64,000 bases of DNA from G963704535 sp963704535 (GCA_963704535.1 OY969916.1:5208001-5272000); one strand, 5' to 3'; counted from the stretch's first letter, positions 43,975-53,414 are shown. The notes: generated by a model from the sequence alone, not told the origin. Translations and numbers: made by a program.

Positions 43975-46971
43975 ATGGCCTCACCTTTCAATAGCCTACG
44001 TGCCAAGCTCCTGCTCACCACACTTGTCTTTCTGGTGACGCTAGCGAGCGCTCTGGCACTACTCGTAACATATGGCTTTCGCGAGACACAGCAGAATGCG
44101 AAGCAGCAGAGCATTGCCGGTTTACAGATTCAGGGGCGTGACTCACTTCAGGCGCTCATCGAGCGTGAAGGCCAACTCACCACCCTCTACCTTCAGCACC
44201 CAGCGGTGGCGGGTCGAACCGCTGTCGAGTATCTGCGCGCAATGATGCAGCTTGACGACGAAGCAGCGCCGCAGCAGCCGACACAGCTCAGGCAGCACCG
44301 CGATGCCCATGTATTTGATCCCAATCCGGCGCGCCGGAGTGACTTGTTCATCCCTAACTTTGTGTCGCTGGCCGATACGGCGACGCAGCGGGCGATTCGC
44401 AACTCTGCATACCTTGATGCGCTCGCACCGGCGTTGTTGCAAGAAAATGCACAGGCAATTGCGATGTACTATGTCAGCCCTCAGGATGTCCTCCGCTACT
44501 ACCCGAAGGACTCACTCGAAGGCTTCTTGCCGCCTGACGCGAAGATGACGCAGGAGCCCTGGTTCGAGCCGACCGGCCCGCAGGCCAATCCTGCCCGCCA
44601 TACGACGTGGTCTCCGCTCTATCTCGATGACGCGGGTAACGGGCTGATGATCACCACCTGCTCGCCGATCTATGATGGGGATACGTTCGAGGGCGTAGTC
44701 TGCCTCGATGTAACGCTACAACAGATGGTCAATCATCTGAATCAACTCAAGCTGACGCCGAACAGCTATGCCTTCTTGGCCGACGCGACTGGGCGGCTCA
44801 TTGCCGGCCCTCCCATCGCGATTAAGGAATTGACCGGATATGACGCGATCCCCATTCCGCAGGATACCAATCAAACGATCGGCCTGATGCTCACCGACCC
44901 AAAGATTCGCGATATGGTCAGGGAGGGAACCAACGATATTCAGACAGTTGAGGTTAGCAATAAGCCGGTGTTCCTGACGACAGCGAAGCTTGCAGACCTG
45001 GATTGGCGCCTCGTCGTGGTCGCACCTGTTGACGAAGTCACCAGGCAATCCAACACCGTTGTCGCGGCTATTCAGGAAGGTACGGCAGCAACGGTCCGCT
45101 CAACGATCGTTACAATGGGTGCGTTTTTCATCTTGGCAGTGGGTGGTGCAGCCATCTTCAGCATCCGCCTCACACGGCCGATTGCCAAGCTGGTCAAGGG
45201 CACGCAGGCAGTTGCAGGCGGCGATCTCACCACCACCCTTACGATTGAGTCGAAAGATGAACTCGGCATCCTTGCCGCATCCTTCAATCAAATGACTGAA
45301 CGGCTGCGAGCGCAGCGCGCCACCACAGAGCAGGCCCGTCTTGTGGCTGAACAAGCCAACCGCGCGAAAAGCGAGTTCCTGGCCAACATGAGCCATGAGC
45401 TCCGCACGCCGCTGACGGCGATTATCGGCTATAGCGATCTGCTCCAGTACCAGGTGCAGGAGCACGGCGAGCTCAGAATCTCCGACGTCGATAACATCCG
45501 CCAGGCTGGGAAGCATCTCCTCGCAATCATCAACGATATCCTCGACGTTTCGAAGATCGAGGCCGGCAAAATGGATCTCGACCCGGTCGGCTTCCGAGTG
45601 GCGCCGCTGATCGAGGAGGTTGTGGCGACGATCCAACCGCTGGTCGAGAAAAACAGCAACACACTGGTCGTACGCTGTGACGAGCGCGCCGGATCGATGT
45701 ATAGCGATATGACCAAGGTACGTCAGGTGCTCCTCAACCTGTTCAGCAACGCAGCCAAGTTTACGGAGCATGGCACGATCACGCTGAAGGTCAGCCGTGA
45801 ACGGATCGATGATTCAGAGTGGGTGTGTTTCAAAGTGGCCGACACGGGCATTGGTATGACTCCAGAGCAGGTGAGCAATCTCTTTCAGGCGTTCAACCAG
45901 GCCAATGCTTCGACCACGCGCAAGTACGGCGGTACTGGCCTTGGGCTGGCGCTCAGCCAGCGCTTCTGCCGCCTGATGGGTGGCGGCATTACTGTGATGA
46001 CCGAGCCGGGCATGGGCTCCACGTTCACCGTCCGCCTCCCAGCGGTTATCGAAGGCATGGACATCGAGCCCTCCATGCTCATCGATGTCGACACAGAGAT
46101 CCTGCGCTTACCACCGTCGGCCGAGGCCGCGAACTGGCTGGGTAGCCTGATTCTGGTGATCGACGATGATCCGGTGGTTTGCGATGTTATGACACGCTTC
46201 TTGACCAATGAGGGTTTCCTGGTCGAGACAGTAACCGATGGCAAGGAGGGGCAGCGTATGGCGCAAGAGATCCGGCCGGATGTCATCATTCTCGATGTCC
46301 TCATGCCGGGCGTAGACGGATGGGAAGTGCTGGCGGCGCTTAAATCCGACCCCAATCTCTCCGATATCCCGGTGATCATGTTGACGATTGTTGACGATAA
46401 AGATCGTGCCTTCATGCTGGGCGCTACTGACTACCTGATCAAGCCTATTGATCGAGGACACCTGATCCAGATTCTGAAGAAATATCATCTCATGTCCCAG
46501 CGACATGGCCACCCACGAGGAAGTAAAGGGGCCAATGTAATGACTAAGATTCTTCTGGTCGAGGACGATCCGATGATTCGAGATGTGCTCTCTCGTCGCC
46601 TGATGATCGAGGGGTATGAGGTCATCGTAGCCGCCGACGGCGTGCAGGGTGTGCAGCGTGCTCGGGTGGACCGCCCTGAGCTGATTGTGATGGATATGGG
46701 CCTTCCAGTGCTAAACGGCTGGCAGGCAACTCATCGGATCCGCTCAATGCCCCTCACGCGCAATATTCCAATCATCGCGCTCACAGCTTATGCCTTGAAG
46801 GAGGATCGCGCCAAGTGCCTCAACGTGGGCTGCGATGATTACGAGACCAAGCCGGTGGACTTTACCCGGCTGCTCGAGAAGATCCGGTTTCTGCTCGACA
46901 AAGCGAGGGTTGATTCAGGCGCGACTGCGACGGATATGGCAACGAGTTCGGAAGTGCCGCCGGCCACCTGA
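43975..46971 (+). CDS. Hybrid sensor histidine kinase with two receiver domains
   Basis: 998 aa membrane kinase; AAAGGAATAAT precedes the ATG. The order is membrane helix (about 10-32), a large extracytoplasmic dCache-like sensor (about 35-370), a second membrane helix (about 377-400), HAMP, a coiled linker, HisKA with FLANMSHELRTPLTAIIGYS, and HATPase with NLFSNAAKF, DTGIGM and GGTGLGLALS. REC1 has LVIDDDP and acceptor Asp in VIILDVLMPG; REC2 has LLVEDDP and IVMDMGLPV. Between the receivers an AAAGGGGCC ribosome-like site and ATG at 46541 could start REC2 as a separate short protein. The cue and output are unknown. Confidence 0.93.
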   Translation: MASPFNSLRAKLLLTTLVFLVTLASALALLVTYGFRETQQNAKQQSIAGLQIQGRDSLQALIEREGQLTTLYLQHPAVAGRTAVEYLRAMMQLDDEAAPQQPTQLRQHRDAHVFDPNPARRSDLFIPNFVSLADTATQRAIRNSAYLDALAPALLQENAQAIAMYYVSPQDVLRYYPKDSLEGFLPPDAKMTQEPWFEPTGPQANPARHTTWSPLYLDDAGNGLMITTCSPIYDGDTFEGVVCLDVTLQQMVNHLNQLKLTPNSYAFLADATGRLIAGPPIAIKELTGYDAIPIPQDTNQTIGLMLTDPKIRDMVREGTNDIQTVEVSNKPVFLTTAKLADLDWRLVVVAPVDEVTRQSNTVVAAIQEGTAATVRSTIVTMGAFFILAVGGAAIFSIRLTRPIAKLVKGTQAVAGGDLTTTLTIESKDELGILAASFNQMTERLRAQRATTEQARLVAEQANRAKSEFLANMSHELRTPLTAIIGYSDLLQYQVQEHGELRISDVDNIRQAGKHLLAIINDILDVSKIEAGKMDLDPVGFRVAPLIEEVVATIQPLVEKNSNTLVVRCDERAGSMYSDMTKVRQVLLNLFSNAAKFTEHGTITLKVSRERIDDSEWVCFKVADTGIGMTPEQVSNLFQAFNQANASTTRKYGGTGLGLALSQRFCRLMGGGITVMTEPGMGSTFTVRLPAVIEGMDIEPSMLIDVDTEILRLPPSAEAANWLGSLILVIDDDPVVCDVMTRFLTNEGFLVETVTDGKEGQRMAQEIRPDVIILDVLMPGVDGWEVLAALKSDPNLSDIPVIMLTIVDDKDRAFMLGATDYLIKPIDRGHLIQILKKYHLMSQRHGHPRGSKGANVMTKILLVEDDPMIRDVLSRRLMIEGYEVIVAADGVQGVQRARVDRPELIVMDMGLPVLNGWQATHRIRSMPLTRNIPIIALTAYALKEDRAKCLNVGCDDYETKPVDFTRLLEKIRFLLDKARVDSGATATDMATSSEVPPAT

Positions 46972-46978
46972 CAGTCTC

Positions 46979-47728
46979 TCAGCCCTTGAGCTGGCCCAGC
47001 AGCCCGCGCGCCGCCTGCGCCAGCAGCAAAGTATCCACCCCGGCGACGATCAGCGTATAGCCGCGGTCGATATACGGCTTGACCGCCTCGGCCGATACCC
47101 CGAAAATGCCAAGCCGCATGCCGGCCTGGCGGCAGACGTTCGTCACCTGATCGATCGCCTGGGTGACGTCGGGGTGGTCCAACTGGCCCATGCGCCCCAC
47201 GCTGGCCGACAGGTCATACGGGCCGACCAGCACGGCGTCAACCCCCTCCACGCCCACGATCGCCTCGATCTGCTCCACCGCGGCGATATGCTCGGCCTGA
47301 ATAACCACCGCGACGCGCTCATTGGCCGTCGCCAGGTACTCGCGCATCCCCAGGCCGTAGCCGTGCGCCCGCCCGACGCCGACGCCGCGCGTGCCGGCTG
47401 GGGCATACTTGGCCATACGCACGACATGCTCGGCCCGCGCCACGGAGTTGACCTGCGGCGCAATAATCCCGGCCGCGCCAATATCGAGCGCCTTCTTGAT
47501 CGGCACCTCGGCCGCCAGCGGGACGCGGACCAGGCACGGCGTCGCGCCGGCACCCTGGAGCGCCGCTTGGAGGTCGCGGGCCTCGAAGACGCCATGCTCG
47601 CCATCAAGGAAGAGCCAATCGAACCCGACCGCAGCCATGATCTCGGCCACCTCCGGCGAAGGGAGGGTGATCATCGTCCCCACCAGCAGGTCGCCCTGCC
47701 GCAGGCGCGCGCGCAGTCCATCGGTCAT
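46979..47728 (-). CDS. HpcH/HpaI family 2-oxo acid aldolase
   Basis: 249 aa metal-dependent class II aldolase that cleaves 4-hydroxy-2-oxo or 2-keto-3-deoxy acids to pyruvate and an aldehyde. ATG 47728 follows GGAGGTGCAACA; the longer upstream frame belongs to the neighbouring acetyltransferase region. Family landmarks are WLFLDGEHGVFE, LVRVPLAAEVPIKKALDIGAAGI, APQVNS, VVIQAEH with a metal ligand and GPYDLSAS. RGVGVGRAHGYG is the substrate phosphate/carboxylate loop. It may be a rhamnonate or hydroxyhexadienoate pathway enzyme, but no pathway neighbours are seen. Confidence 0.9.
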   Translation of the reverse strand: MTDGLRARLRQGDLLVGTMITLPSPEVAEIMAAVGFDWLFLDGEHGVFEARDLQAALQGAGATPCLVRVPLAAEVPIKKALDIGAAGIIAPQVNSVARAEHVVRMAKYAPAGTRGVGVGRAHGYGLGMREYLATANERVAVVIQAEHIAAVEQIEAIVGVEGVDAVLVGPYDLSASVGRMGQLDHPDVTQAIDQVTNVCRQAGMRLGIFGVSAEAVKPYIDRGYTLIVAGVDTLLLAQAARGLLGQLKG

Positions 47729-47786
47729 TGTTGCACCTCCATACCTGGCGCATTTACGATTAGAGTGGTACTTTTCTTCCTTTTGT

Positions 47787-47820
47787 CGTCGATTTTTGCC
47801 CGGCGGGGCAAAAATCGACG
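47787..47820. repeat. Perfect 15-base inverted repeat
   Basis: CGTCGATTTTTGCCC and GGGCAAAAATCGACG around a four-base loop. It lies between the aldolase start and the end of the acetyltransferase gene. No T-run follows on the minus strand, so terminator activity is doubtful. Confidence 0.75.
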
Positions 47821-47918
47821 GCAAAAAGATGGGTGAAGTACCTTGCTGCCGAACTTCCTGAGCTTGACGAAGGGCAGGCAATAGCGGCGTTGCGAACGCC
47901 ACCGCGCAACTCCCGACA

Positions 47919-48447
47919 TTATAGAGCATCTGCGCCCGGCACAGAAATCGAACGCGAGAACAGCTCCATATCCACGAACTGCGCCCCGATGTGCATCCCG
48001 TTCGGCTCCACGCCGTAGGGCACAAAGCCACTACGCCGGTAGAGCTGGCGCGCCGGGCATGTTCCCAACCGCCACCGTCAGCTTGAGCTGCGACACGCCG
48101 GACAGGCCGCGCAGGTGGATCACCGAAGCATCGATCAGCGCGGCGCCGATCCCGCGCCCGCGCGCCTCTGGAACGACATAGATCGGGCCTAACGTGGCCA
48201 TGTGCCGCAGCTTGGCCCGCAGATCCCGGCCGAGCGCGACAAAACCGACCAGCTCGCGCTCCAGCCAGGCCCCGATCACCACGAAGCGATCGGGCGCGGT
48301 GAGGTTCCGGGCCGTGAATTCGTCGATCGGCACGCGCTGAAACTCCTCGACGGTCGCCCCAAAGGCTTCGGGATGCTCGCTTACGCCGCGTAGCCAGACA
48401 TCATATAGATCGGAGCCGTCGTGCTGAGAGAGAGGAAGAATCTGCAT
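47919..48447 (-). CDS. GNAT N-acetyltransferase, one +1 frameshift
   Basis: Acetyl-CoA-dependent N-acetyltransferase, about 175 aa after correction. ATG 48447 follows GAAGGAGTG. IYVVPEARGRGIGAALIDASV is the acetyl-CoA loop (V-P-E-x-R-G-x-G). After LTVAVGNMP the printed frame ends early, whereas removing one base at about 48053 gives ARQLYRRSGFVPYGVEPNG and VDMELFSRS, the typical GNAT ending. The acceptor is unknown. An R2 repeat pair lies upstream. Confidence 0.85.
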
Positions 48448-48480
48448 CTGGCGCACTCCTTCCGACATCACGCCGATCAG

Positions 48481-48613
48481 CATAACAAAGGGGAGGGGCT
48501 TGGGGAGGGCTGCCCTCCTCACATTCCCCACCCAACCAGGCTTATGCCGAATAACAAAGGGAGGGGTTTGGGGAGAGTCGTCCTCCCCAAAATCCTCACC
48601 CAACCAGGCTTAT
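48481..48613. repeat. Two tandem R2 G-rich repeats
   Basis: Two direct copies of about 67 bases, each with ATAACAAAGG, GGAGGGGCTTGGGGAG, CCTCCTCACATTCCCC-like complement and CCCAACCAGGCTTAT. Each copy folds into a hairpin. They lie upstream of the acetyltransferase. Confidence 0.8.
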
Positions 48614-48817
48614 TTGGAGAGCAAGTCTGCTCGGATAATAGCGCCCGGTGGGCAGAAAACAATGCGTCGTTCGGCCCTTTTTCTGGGTTAACCGAGGAGG
48701 TATAATGGAGCTGTAAGAGCAAGCGCTGATCAGAATACGTTTCAGGCAGTAGGTCAAAGCCCCTGAAACCTTCGCGTGACTTCGCGTGACTTCGCGGATG
48801 GAAATACGTTACTGCCG

Positions 48818-49603
48818 TTAGCTGCTCGCGCCGCTGTAGTGCCGCACGCCCGACCGCCACACCTGCCCGGCGACGACCAAGCTCACCGCGCCGACCGCCA
48901 GAAAGAGCAGCACCTGCCACCAGCTTAACTCGCCCCTCAACGCCTGTAGCGGCACTGTGGTCGCGACGGCGATCGGCACCACGAAGGTGATGATCAGCCG
49001 CAGCCAGGGCGGGTAGATCGTGGCCGGGTAGCGCCCCGCTTCCATCAGTGCGTGGAGAATGGTGACGTTGTTGTCGAACTTCACAAACCAGAACGTGCAG
49101 GCGATCAGCACGATCCACAAACTGTAGATGATCAGCGCGCCCGAAACCGCCAGCAGCAGAAAGCTCGCCACCTGCAGCGGCGCGGCGCTGGCCCCACTCA
49201 TACGCACGCCGACCCCCAGCAGGACCAACGCCAGCCCGATATCCCACACCCGCCAGATCACGATCCGTGAAAAGCTGACCAGAAATTGGCTATTCACCGG
49301 CTGGAGCAGCGTGTAGTCGAGCGAGCCGTCGCGCACGCTGGCGTTGAACTTCTCGGTGTTGGGCGAGATGATCGCGACCATCAGCGTGTTCACCAGGCGC
49401 CACACGCCCAGCAGCGTGACCAGCTCGCCCGGCCCCCAGCCGCCGAGTTGGGGAGTGTTGTTGAAGATGATGCTCAGGCTCAACAGCTCCCAGCCAAGCC
49501 ACATCAGGCTGAGCAGCACATTAATCACCGTATCGGTTCGGTAGGCCAGCTCCTGCTGGATGTTGATCTTGAGCAAGGTCGCGAGCAACTTCGCCGTGTG
49601 CAT
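48818..49603 (-). CDS. ABC-2 type exporter permease, second subunit
   Basis: 261 aa with six predicted membrane segments; ATG 49603 has AGGTGAGGCTT before it and the longer frame passes through a repeat. ELLSLSIIFNNTPQLGGWGPGELVTLLGVW and DGSLDYTLLQPVNSQFLV match the ABC-2 family in which two unlike permeases of about 260 aa work with one ATPase. The gene is third in the minus-strand order ATPase (50665), permease (49731), permease. Such systems export drugs, lipids or polymers; the substrate is unknown. Confidence 0.88.
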   Translation of the reverse strand: MHTAKLLATLLKINIQQELAYRTDTVINVLLSLMWLGWELLSLSIIFNNTPQLGGWGPGELVTLLGVWRLVNTLMVAIISPNTEKFNASVRDGSLDYTLLQPVNSQFLVSFSRIVIWRVWDIGLALVLLGVGVRMSGASAAPLQVASFLLLAVSGALIIYSLWIVLIACTFWFVKFDNNVTILHALMEAGRYPATIYPPWLRLIITFVVPIAVATTVPLQALRGELSWWQVLLFLAVGAVSLVVAGQVWRSGVRHYSGASS

Positions 49604-49617
49604 AAGCCTCACCTGTG

Positions 49618-49735
49618 GGGAATTGAGAATTGAGAATTGAGAATTGAAAATTGAGAACCTGTAGGGCAGGCCCTCCGTGGCCGCCGGGATAACGCAACAC
49701 GCAACACGCTTCACGGCAATCGTAAATGCGCTAGG
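49618..49735. repeat. Mixed R4, R7 and R3 repeat block
   Basis: GAATTGAGAATTGAGAATTG (R4), then CTGTAGGGCAGGCCCTCCG with GTGGCCGCC (R7) and ACGCAACACGCAACACG (R3) in direct succession. It occupies the whole gap between the two permease genes. Confidence 0.75.
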
Positions 49736-50528
49736 CGCCGACCGCCGAGAAGCGTTTCACCCCCGCCCGCCAGACCAGGAGGAAGCAGACCAGCGCCACA
49801 CCAAACCAGGCTGCCCCCAGCACGAAATTGTAGATGATCGCATCGGGCGGCACCCGGCCGAGGATCAGCTGGATCGGGAAGAAGATCATCAGCTGAAACG
49901 GCAGTACCTGCGCGATCTGCTGGATCGTGGGCGGCAGCAGGTCGAGCGGCACGAATAGCCCGCCTAAGAGCACGACTAGCGCGTAGTAGAACTGGTTCAG
50001 CGCGTACACCCGCGTAGTCCAAAAGGCCAGGCAGGTGATGATCGCGCCGAGCAGAAACCTGATCCCGAAGCCGATGACGATCGCCGGGACCGCCAGGAGC
50101 AGCGACTGCGGCGTCACGGCGCTGAAATCGGGGCGGAACAGGATGACCAGCACGATCCAGATCAGAGCCAGGACCATCAGATTCAGCACCTTGAAGGCCA
50201 GGTTATTGACCAGCGTATTGGTCAGAATCGGATGCACCGGCCTGAGCAGCTCACTCGACAGCGTGCCGTCCTGGATCTTATAGGCCAGGATATGAAAGGT
50301 GATCTCGCTGGTCAGGTTGTCGACAATCAGCAAGATCAGGTAGTAGGTCGTGAAGTCATTGGCCGTCAAGCCGCTCACGGAGCCCTGGCTCTGCGCCACC
50401 GTGGTCCACACCGCGAGATAAACGATCGGCGACACCAGCCAGTAGAGCAGGTACATGAGCAAGTTGGCGCGATACTGCCACTGCTCGGCCCAGTTCACCT
50501 GCCACACGCGTCGGTAGATGCGGAGCAT
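49731..50528 (-). CDS. ABC-2 type exporter permease, first subunit
   Basis: 265 aa membrane protein with six segments. YLLYWLVSPIVYLAVWTTVA, IQDGTLSSELLRPVHPILT and GLFVPLDLLPPTIQQIAQVLPFQ are typical of this permease class. The last carries the conserved short re-entrant motif before the final helix. It lies after the ATPase and before the second permease; all three belong to one exporter. Repeats fill both intervening gaps, so they may be cotranscribed through hairpins. Confidence 0.88.
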   Translation of the reverse strand: MLRIYRRVWQVNWAEQWQYRANLLMYLLYWLVSPIVYLAVWTTVAQSQGSVSGLTANDFTTYYLILLIVDNLTSEITFHILAYKIQDGTLSSELLRPVHPILTNTLVNNLAFKVLNLMVLALIWIVLVILFRPDFSAVTPQSLLLAVPAIVIGFGIRFLLGAIITCLAFWTTRVYALNQFYYALVVLLGGLFVPLDLLPPTIQQIAQVLPFQLMIFFPIQLILGRVPPDAIIYNFVLGAAWFGVALVCFLLVWRAGVKRFSAVGA

Positions 50529-50547
50529 GCTGCTGTCCTCATGCTCA

Positions 50548-50664
50548 GTGAGTCACTTGATGTGCTTGCCGGGATTGGTTCGTGTTGCGTGTTGCGTGTT
50601 ACGTGCTTCCTGACACGCAACACGTAACACGCAATACGCAACAGAGAATAGTCTTCCCAAGCGG
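50548..50664. repeat. R3 element between exporter ATPase and permease
   Basis: Inner palindrome CGTGTTGCGTGTTGCGTG against CACGCAACACGTAACACGC. The flanks AGTGAGTCACTTGA and CAAGCGGCTACT echo the ends of the 30234-30377 element, and TAGCCGCTTGGG supplies the ATPase stop codon on the minus strand. Confidence 0.7.
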
Positions 50665-51678
50665 CTACTCATGAAAAGCCTGCTCGATCACGTCCTCGAT
50701 CGGCGGATCCTCGATCGTCAGGTCCTGCACCGGCAGATCGGAGAGCAGGCGCGCGGTGATCGGCGCGACCTGGTCGGCCTGGACCTGGATGCGCCGGCTG
50801 CCGTCGCCATTCTCGCTGGGCATAAGCGTCCCATAGCGGCTCAAATCGACCGGCGCATCGTCCCGCAGCACCAGGCCGATCAGCTTGAACGGCGCGATCC
50901 GGCGCGTCAGGCCGCTGATACTGCCGTCGTACTTGATCTGGCCGTGATGAATGATCACGATCCGCTCGCAGAGGGCGGTGACGTCGGCCATGTAGTGGCT
51001 GGTGAGCAGGATCGTCGCGCCGGTGCGGCGATTGTACTCTTGCAGAAAGGTGCGAATGCGAGCCTGCGCGGTGATATCGAGGCCGATCGTCGGCTCGTCG
51101 AGGAACAGCACCTGTGGACGATGCAGCAGCCCGACCGCCAGCTCGCACTTCATGCGCTCGCCGAGCGAGAGGTTGCGCACCGGCTTACGCATAATCGGCC
51201 CGAGTTCAAGCAGATCGTCGAGCTGGTTCAGCGTCTGCCGGTAGTCCTCGTCGCTCAGGCGGTAGATCGCCTGGTTGAGCAAGAAGGAATCGACGGCGGG
51301 AATATCCCATGAGAGGCGGTTGCGCTGGCCCATCACCAGCGTCATCGCACGCAGATAGTCGGCCTTGCGATCCCAGGGTGTGTAGCCGAGCACCTGCGCC
51401 CGACCGCTGCTGGGGTGCAGCAGCCCGGCCAGCATTTTCAGCGTGGTGGTTTTGCCCGCGCCGTTTGGCCCCAGAAACCCCACCACCTCGCCGGGAGCGA
51501 TGCGAAAGCTCACCTGCTGCACGGCATCTACCGTCCGGTAGCGGCGCCGAAAGAAGCCGCGCACCGCCGCGCCAAACCCGCCCTCGCGCTCAGGGACCTG
51601 AAAGGTCTTACTCAGGCCCTCCACGATGATCGGGTCCCCGGCCGGCGCCAACATGCTGCCTTGACCGTTTGATCGCAT
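50665..51678 (-). CDS. ABC-2 type exporter ATP-binding protein
   Basis: 337 aa cytoplasmic ATPase from ATG 51678 (a GTG two codons upstream is also possible). Walker A is GPNGAGKTTTLKMLAGLL, the signature is LSLGERMKCELAVGLL, Walker B is VLFLDEPTIGLD and the switch His is in LLTSHYM. An N-terminal extension of about 35 residues (PEREGGFGAAVRGFFRRRYR) and a C-terminal domain of about 90 residues are typical of this multidrug/teichoic-type subgroup. The signature LSLGER instead of LSGGQ is normal for it. Confidence 0.92.
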   Translation of the reverse strand: MRSNGQGSMLAPAGDPIIVEGLSKTFQVPEREGGFGAAVRGFFRRRYRTVDAVQQVSFRIAPGEVVGFLGPNGAGKTTTLKMLAGLLHPSSGRAQVLGYTPWDRKADYLRAMTLVMGQRNRLSWDIPAVDSFLLNQAIYRLSDEDYRQTLNQLDDLLELGPIMRKPVRNLSLGERMKCELAVGLLHRPQVLFLDEPTIGLDITAQARIRTFLQEYNRRTGATILLTSHYMADVTALCERIVIIHHGQIKYDGSISGLTRRIAPFKLIGLVLRDDAPVDLSRYGTLMPSENGDGSRRIQVQADQVAPITARLLSDLPVQDLTIEDPPIEDVIEQAFHE

Positions 51679-51716
51679 AATCACCCGCTTATGATATGAG
51701 CGTGACCAAAGTTCGC

Positions 51717-51771
51717 GGGAAAGGGAGGGGCAAGGGGAGGGCAGCCCTCCCCTTAAACCCTACCCATCCCA
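51717..51771. repeat. R2 G-rich hairpin repeat
   Basis: GGGAGGGGCAAGGGGAGGG against CCCTCCCCTTAAACCC. It is nearly identical to 15794-15846 and lies upstream of the exporter operon. Confidence 0.72.
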
Positions 51772-52320
51772 TCGCAAGGAGTCCAGATCATTATCTGAAA
51801 GACTAGAGAAGTTGATTGTAGCACAAATTAGCGCATAAGACATCGTTCTTGGGCCTGATGTACGCCGGCAATTGTAGTACTTATGGCATGGGAAGGGCTG
51901 GGACCAACCGGCGCACCAGCACATGACCCATGCGCCATTGAGTATGGCCGCTCGGCGTGATATTATTCCACTGTCAGCACGTTACCAGTACCGCTCGATC
52001 GCGAAACCGCCGCACTACCCATCGCAGCACCGCATCACCACATCATCACACGTTTCGCCGGCGAGCAGGCCACAGAACCTAACCAGTACGTTGCTACGCA
52101 GCTCTTGGTACTGGGGCGCGTTGACCGACAGCCTTCCCACCCACCACATCATTCGGCCCTGGCATATCGCCAGGGCCGCTGTCGTTGGTCTGCGCCGATC
52201 ACCCTTCACCAGCCATCGTCCAGAATGTCGTCCTGCTCGCTATGCTGCGCCTTTATTCGATACTGCTACGATAGGCTGATGGTATACTACCATCCACATG
52301 GTTCGCTACAAGGATTTTGG
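51772..52320. other. Gene-poor stretch upstream of the REC-CBS gene
   Basis: About 550 bases with no convincing ORF on either strand; open frames are short and have poor codon character. A small hairpin CCTGGCATATCGCCAGG is at about 52159-52175. I recognise no RNA family. Confidence 0.4.
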
Positions 52321-52528
52321 TGAGGTGGGGTTTGTGGAGGGCCAGCGGCCCTCCCCACGCCCCTCCCACTCTTTCAGAGAGATCGTTGTTTGGTCAGGTG
52401 GGGTTTGTGGGGAGGGCCAGCGGCCCTCCCCACACCCTTCCCGCTCTTTCAGAGAGAGTTTGGTCAGGTGGGGTTTGTGGGGAGGGCCGCCGGCCCTCCC
52501 CACACCCTTCCCGCTCTTTCAGAGAGAT
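52321..52528. repeat. Three tandem G-rich hairpins in the 5' leader of the REC-CBS gene
   Basis: Three direct copies of about 68 bases: TGGTCAGGTGGGGTTTGTGG, GGAGGGCCAGCGGCCCTCCCC, then CACACCCTTCCCGCTCTTTC and AGAGAGA. Each folds as GGGGAGGGCC against GGCCCTCCCC. The last copy ends two bases before the AAGGAG ribosome site. Confidence 0.88.
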
Positions 52529-52542
52529 CAAGGAGACTCCCA

Positions 52543-53409
52543 ATGCACCCCCCGGTCATACTGATCGTCGACGACAACTCCGGCGTGCTGGATGCGCTTG
52601 AGCGGGACATCGGCGGGCACTACCCGCAGCAGTATCGCGTGGTGCGGGCTGCGTCGGCCGAGGAGGCGCTGGCGGTGATCGACGAACTCAAGCGGCAGAA
52701 CGACCAGGTCGCGGTCTTGCTGGCCGACTATGGCCTGCCGGGGATGAGTGGCATCGCCTTCCTGGTCGAGGCCCGCAAACACTACCCGGAAGCCGGTCGG
52801 GCGCTGCTGACGCCCTACGCCGATGCCGAGGACGCGATCGTCGGCATTAACGAGGTTGGAATCGATCATTACCTGGTCAAACCGTGGCAGCCGCCGGAGC
52901 AGCACCTGTACCCCATCCTGGATGAACTCCTGCTCGACTGGCAGGCCAAGGTCCGGCTGCCCTACATGCTGGTGAAAGGCATCATGGACACGCGGGTAGC
53001 GCGCATCCGCCACAGCGCCAGCCTCCAGCACGCGGCCGAGATCGTGGCGCTCTCCGGGGTGGGCGATCTGATGGTCGTCGACGACAAGGGCGCCTTTGTC
53101 GGCGTGCTCTCCGAAGGCAATATCCTACGCAATGCCCTCCCCGATTTCGATGAGATCCTAGAGGCGGGCGGAACGCTGTACGAGGCGTTTCAGCTCTTTG
53201 TACGCAAGGGCCGCGAGCTTTCCGACAAGCCGATCACGCCGCTAGTCATCCGCAGCCCGATCGTGCTGCACCCCGACGATCATGTCGCCAAGGCAGCGAC
53301 GGTGCTGATCGAGCGGCAGATCCGCCGCCTCCCCGTCGTACACGACGGCCAGCTGGTCGGCACGGTCTCGCGGGCCAACATCTGCCAGGCGGTGGTCGGG
53401 ACGATCTGA
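52543..53409 (+). CDS. Response regulator receiver fused to paired CBS domains
   Basis: 288 aa from ATG 52543, AAGGAG seven bases upstream. The REC domain (about 1-130) has ILIVDDN, the acceptor in VLLADYGLPGMSG and VGIDHYLVKPW with the conserved lysine. Unusually the phosphoacceptor strand reads ADYGLPG. After a linker the C-terminal part (about 145-288) holds two CBS motifs: SGVGDLMVVDDKGAFVGVLSEGN and RRLPVVHDGQLVGTVSRAN. CBS pairs bind adenine nucleotides, so the protein may integrate phosphorylation with energy state (inference). No DNA-binding domain is present. The fused dioxygenase gene follows. Confidence 0.9.
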   Translation: MHPPVILIVDDNSGVLDALERDIGGHYPQQYRVVRAASAEEALAVIDELKRQNDQVAVLLADYGLPGMSGIAFLVEARKHYPEAGRALLTPYADAEDAIVGINEVGIDHYLVKPWQPPEQHLYPILDELLLDWQAKVRLPYMLVKGIMDTRVARIRHSASLQHAAEIVALSGVGDLMVVDDKGAFVGVLSEGNILRNALPDFDEILEAGGTLYEAFQLFVRKGRELSDKPITPLVIRSPIVLHPDDHVAKAATVLIERQIRRLPVVHDGQLVGTVSRANICQAVVGTI

Positions 53410-53414
53410 CCGAC

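Noticed and set aside
47729..48031. Longer N-terminus for the HpcH/HpaI aldolase
   Set aside because: It overlaps the true C-terminus of the acetyltransferase on another frame and a hairpin; GGAGG marks ATG 47728.
51923..52279. 118-codon frame in the gene-poor stretch
   Set aside because: No ribosome site, no conserved pattern and odd composition (His and Ser/Pro rich).
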